Shown here in pieces: positions 5,162-5,171 of a stretch of DNA of 5,171 nt. The notes under the pieces were generated by a model. The model was not told the DNA's origin, did no database searches, and worked only from the letters and a program-made list of their open reading frames with translations. This DNA is from Akkermansiaceae bacterium (GTDB taxonomy: Bacteria > Verrucomicrobiota > Verrucomicrobiia > Verrucomicrobiales > Akkermansiaceae), in assembly GCA_028293225.1 (NCBI GenBank), contig JAQGPE010000342.1:1-5171 (forward strand), in the 5' to 3' direction. Positions within the stretch are counted from its first letter, which is position 1; every line of letters begins with the position of its first letter. Position numbers and translations under genes: made by a program.

Positions 5162-5171
5162 TGCGTGTCAG

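Noticed and set aside
4973..5171. GTG-initiated + frame open to the window edge (about 66 codons)
   Set aside because: It runs through the palindrome cluster, lacks an SD site, and its Trp/Arg/Gly/Pro-rich product looks like translated repeat. Sequence to the right would be needed to revive it.

Overview
The window looks like high-GC chromosomal DNA from a Verrucomicrobiota bacterium, or a close relative in the PVC group. The best evidence is the N-terminal half of the first complete gene. It carries three spaced 'G-Q-A/L-K' helical motifs, a 'PWT..A.DD.NYA' stretch and an acidic D-x-D-G-I-P-D-x-W-E loop, a combination I know mainly from secreted verrucomicrobial proteins. Weak or absent Shine-Dalgarno sites and dense palindromic intergenic DNA at the right end fit this. 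The assignment rests on recognition, not on a search.

Layout, left to right. Bases 1-55 read as the last codons of an unknown + strand gene, with a hairpin starting at its stop codon. Bases 84-246 are non-coding and end in a G-free array of ATTTC-like pentamers that abuts the next ATG. The first complete gene (247-1821) encodes a secreted protein of 524 residues. Its C-terminal half looks like a divergent chymotrypsin-fold (S1-like) serine protease; His318, Asp364 and Ser454 fall at almost the spacing of His57, Asp102 and Ser195. A strong hairpin (1861-1900) follows. Then comes an intergenic block (1927-1977) that recurs, by hand alignment at 40 of 52 columns, upstream of the last gene (3379-3430). 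Next are a small exported protein (2049-2669, +), a small exported protein on the opposite strand (3320-2715, -), and a larger exported alpha-helical, probably solenoid protein with a repetitive Pro/Ala/Lys linker (3440-4768, +). The last gene ends at a clear intrinsic terminator (4797-4834). The final 340 bases hold no convincing gene, but contain a 15-bp tandem repeat and a run of inverted repeats (about 4995-5161) that looks like a dispersed palindromic element.

All four complete genes start with a Sec signal peptide, so the region concerns cell-envelope or secreted proteins. No enzyme pathway, defence system, CRISPR array, transposase, tRNA or rRNA is visible. Terminators after genes 1 and 4 and the changes of direction suggest mostly single-gene transcription units, not an operon. 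The duplicated upstream block is the only sign that genes 2 and 4 might be co-regulated. The + strand is strongly G-rich over C through much of the window, and codon third positions follow the strand: G-ending in + genes, C-ending in the - gene.
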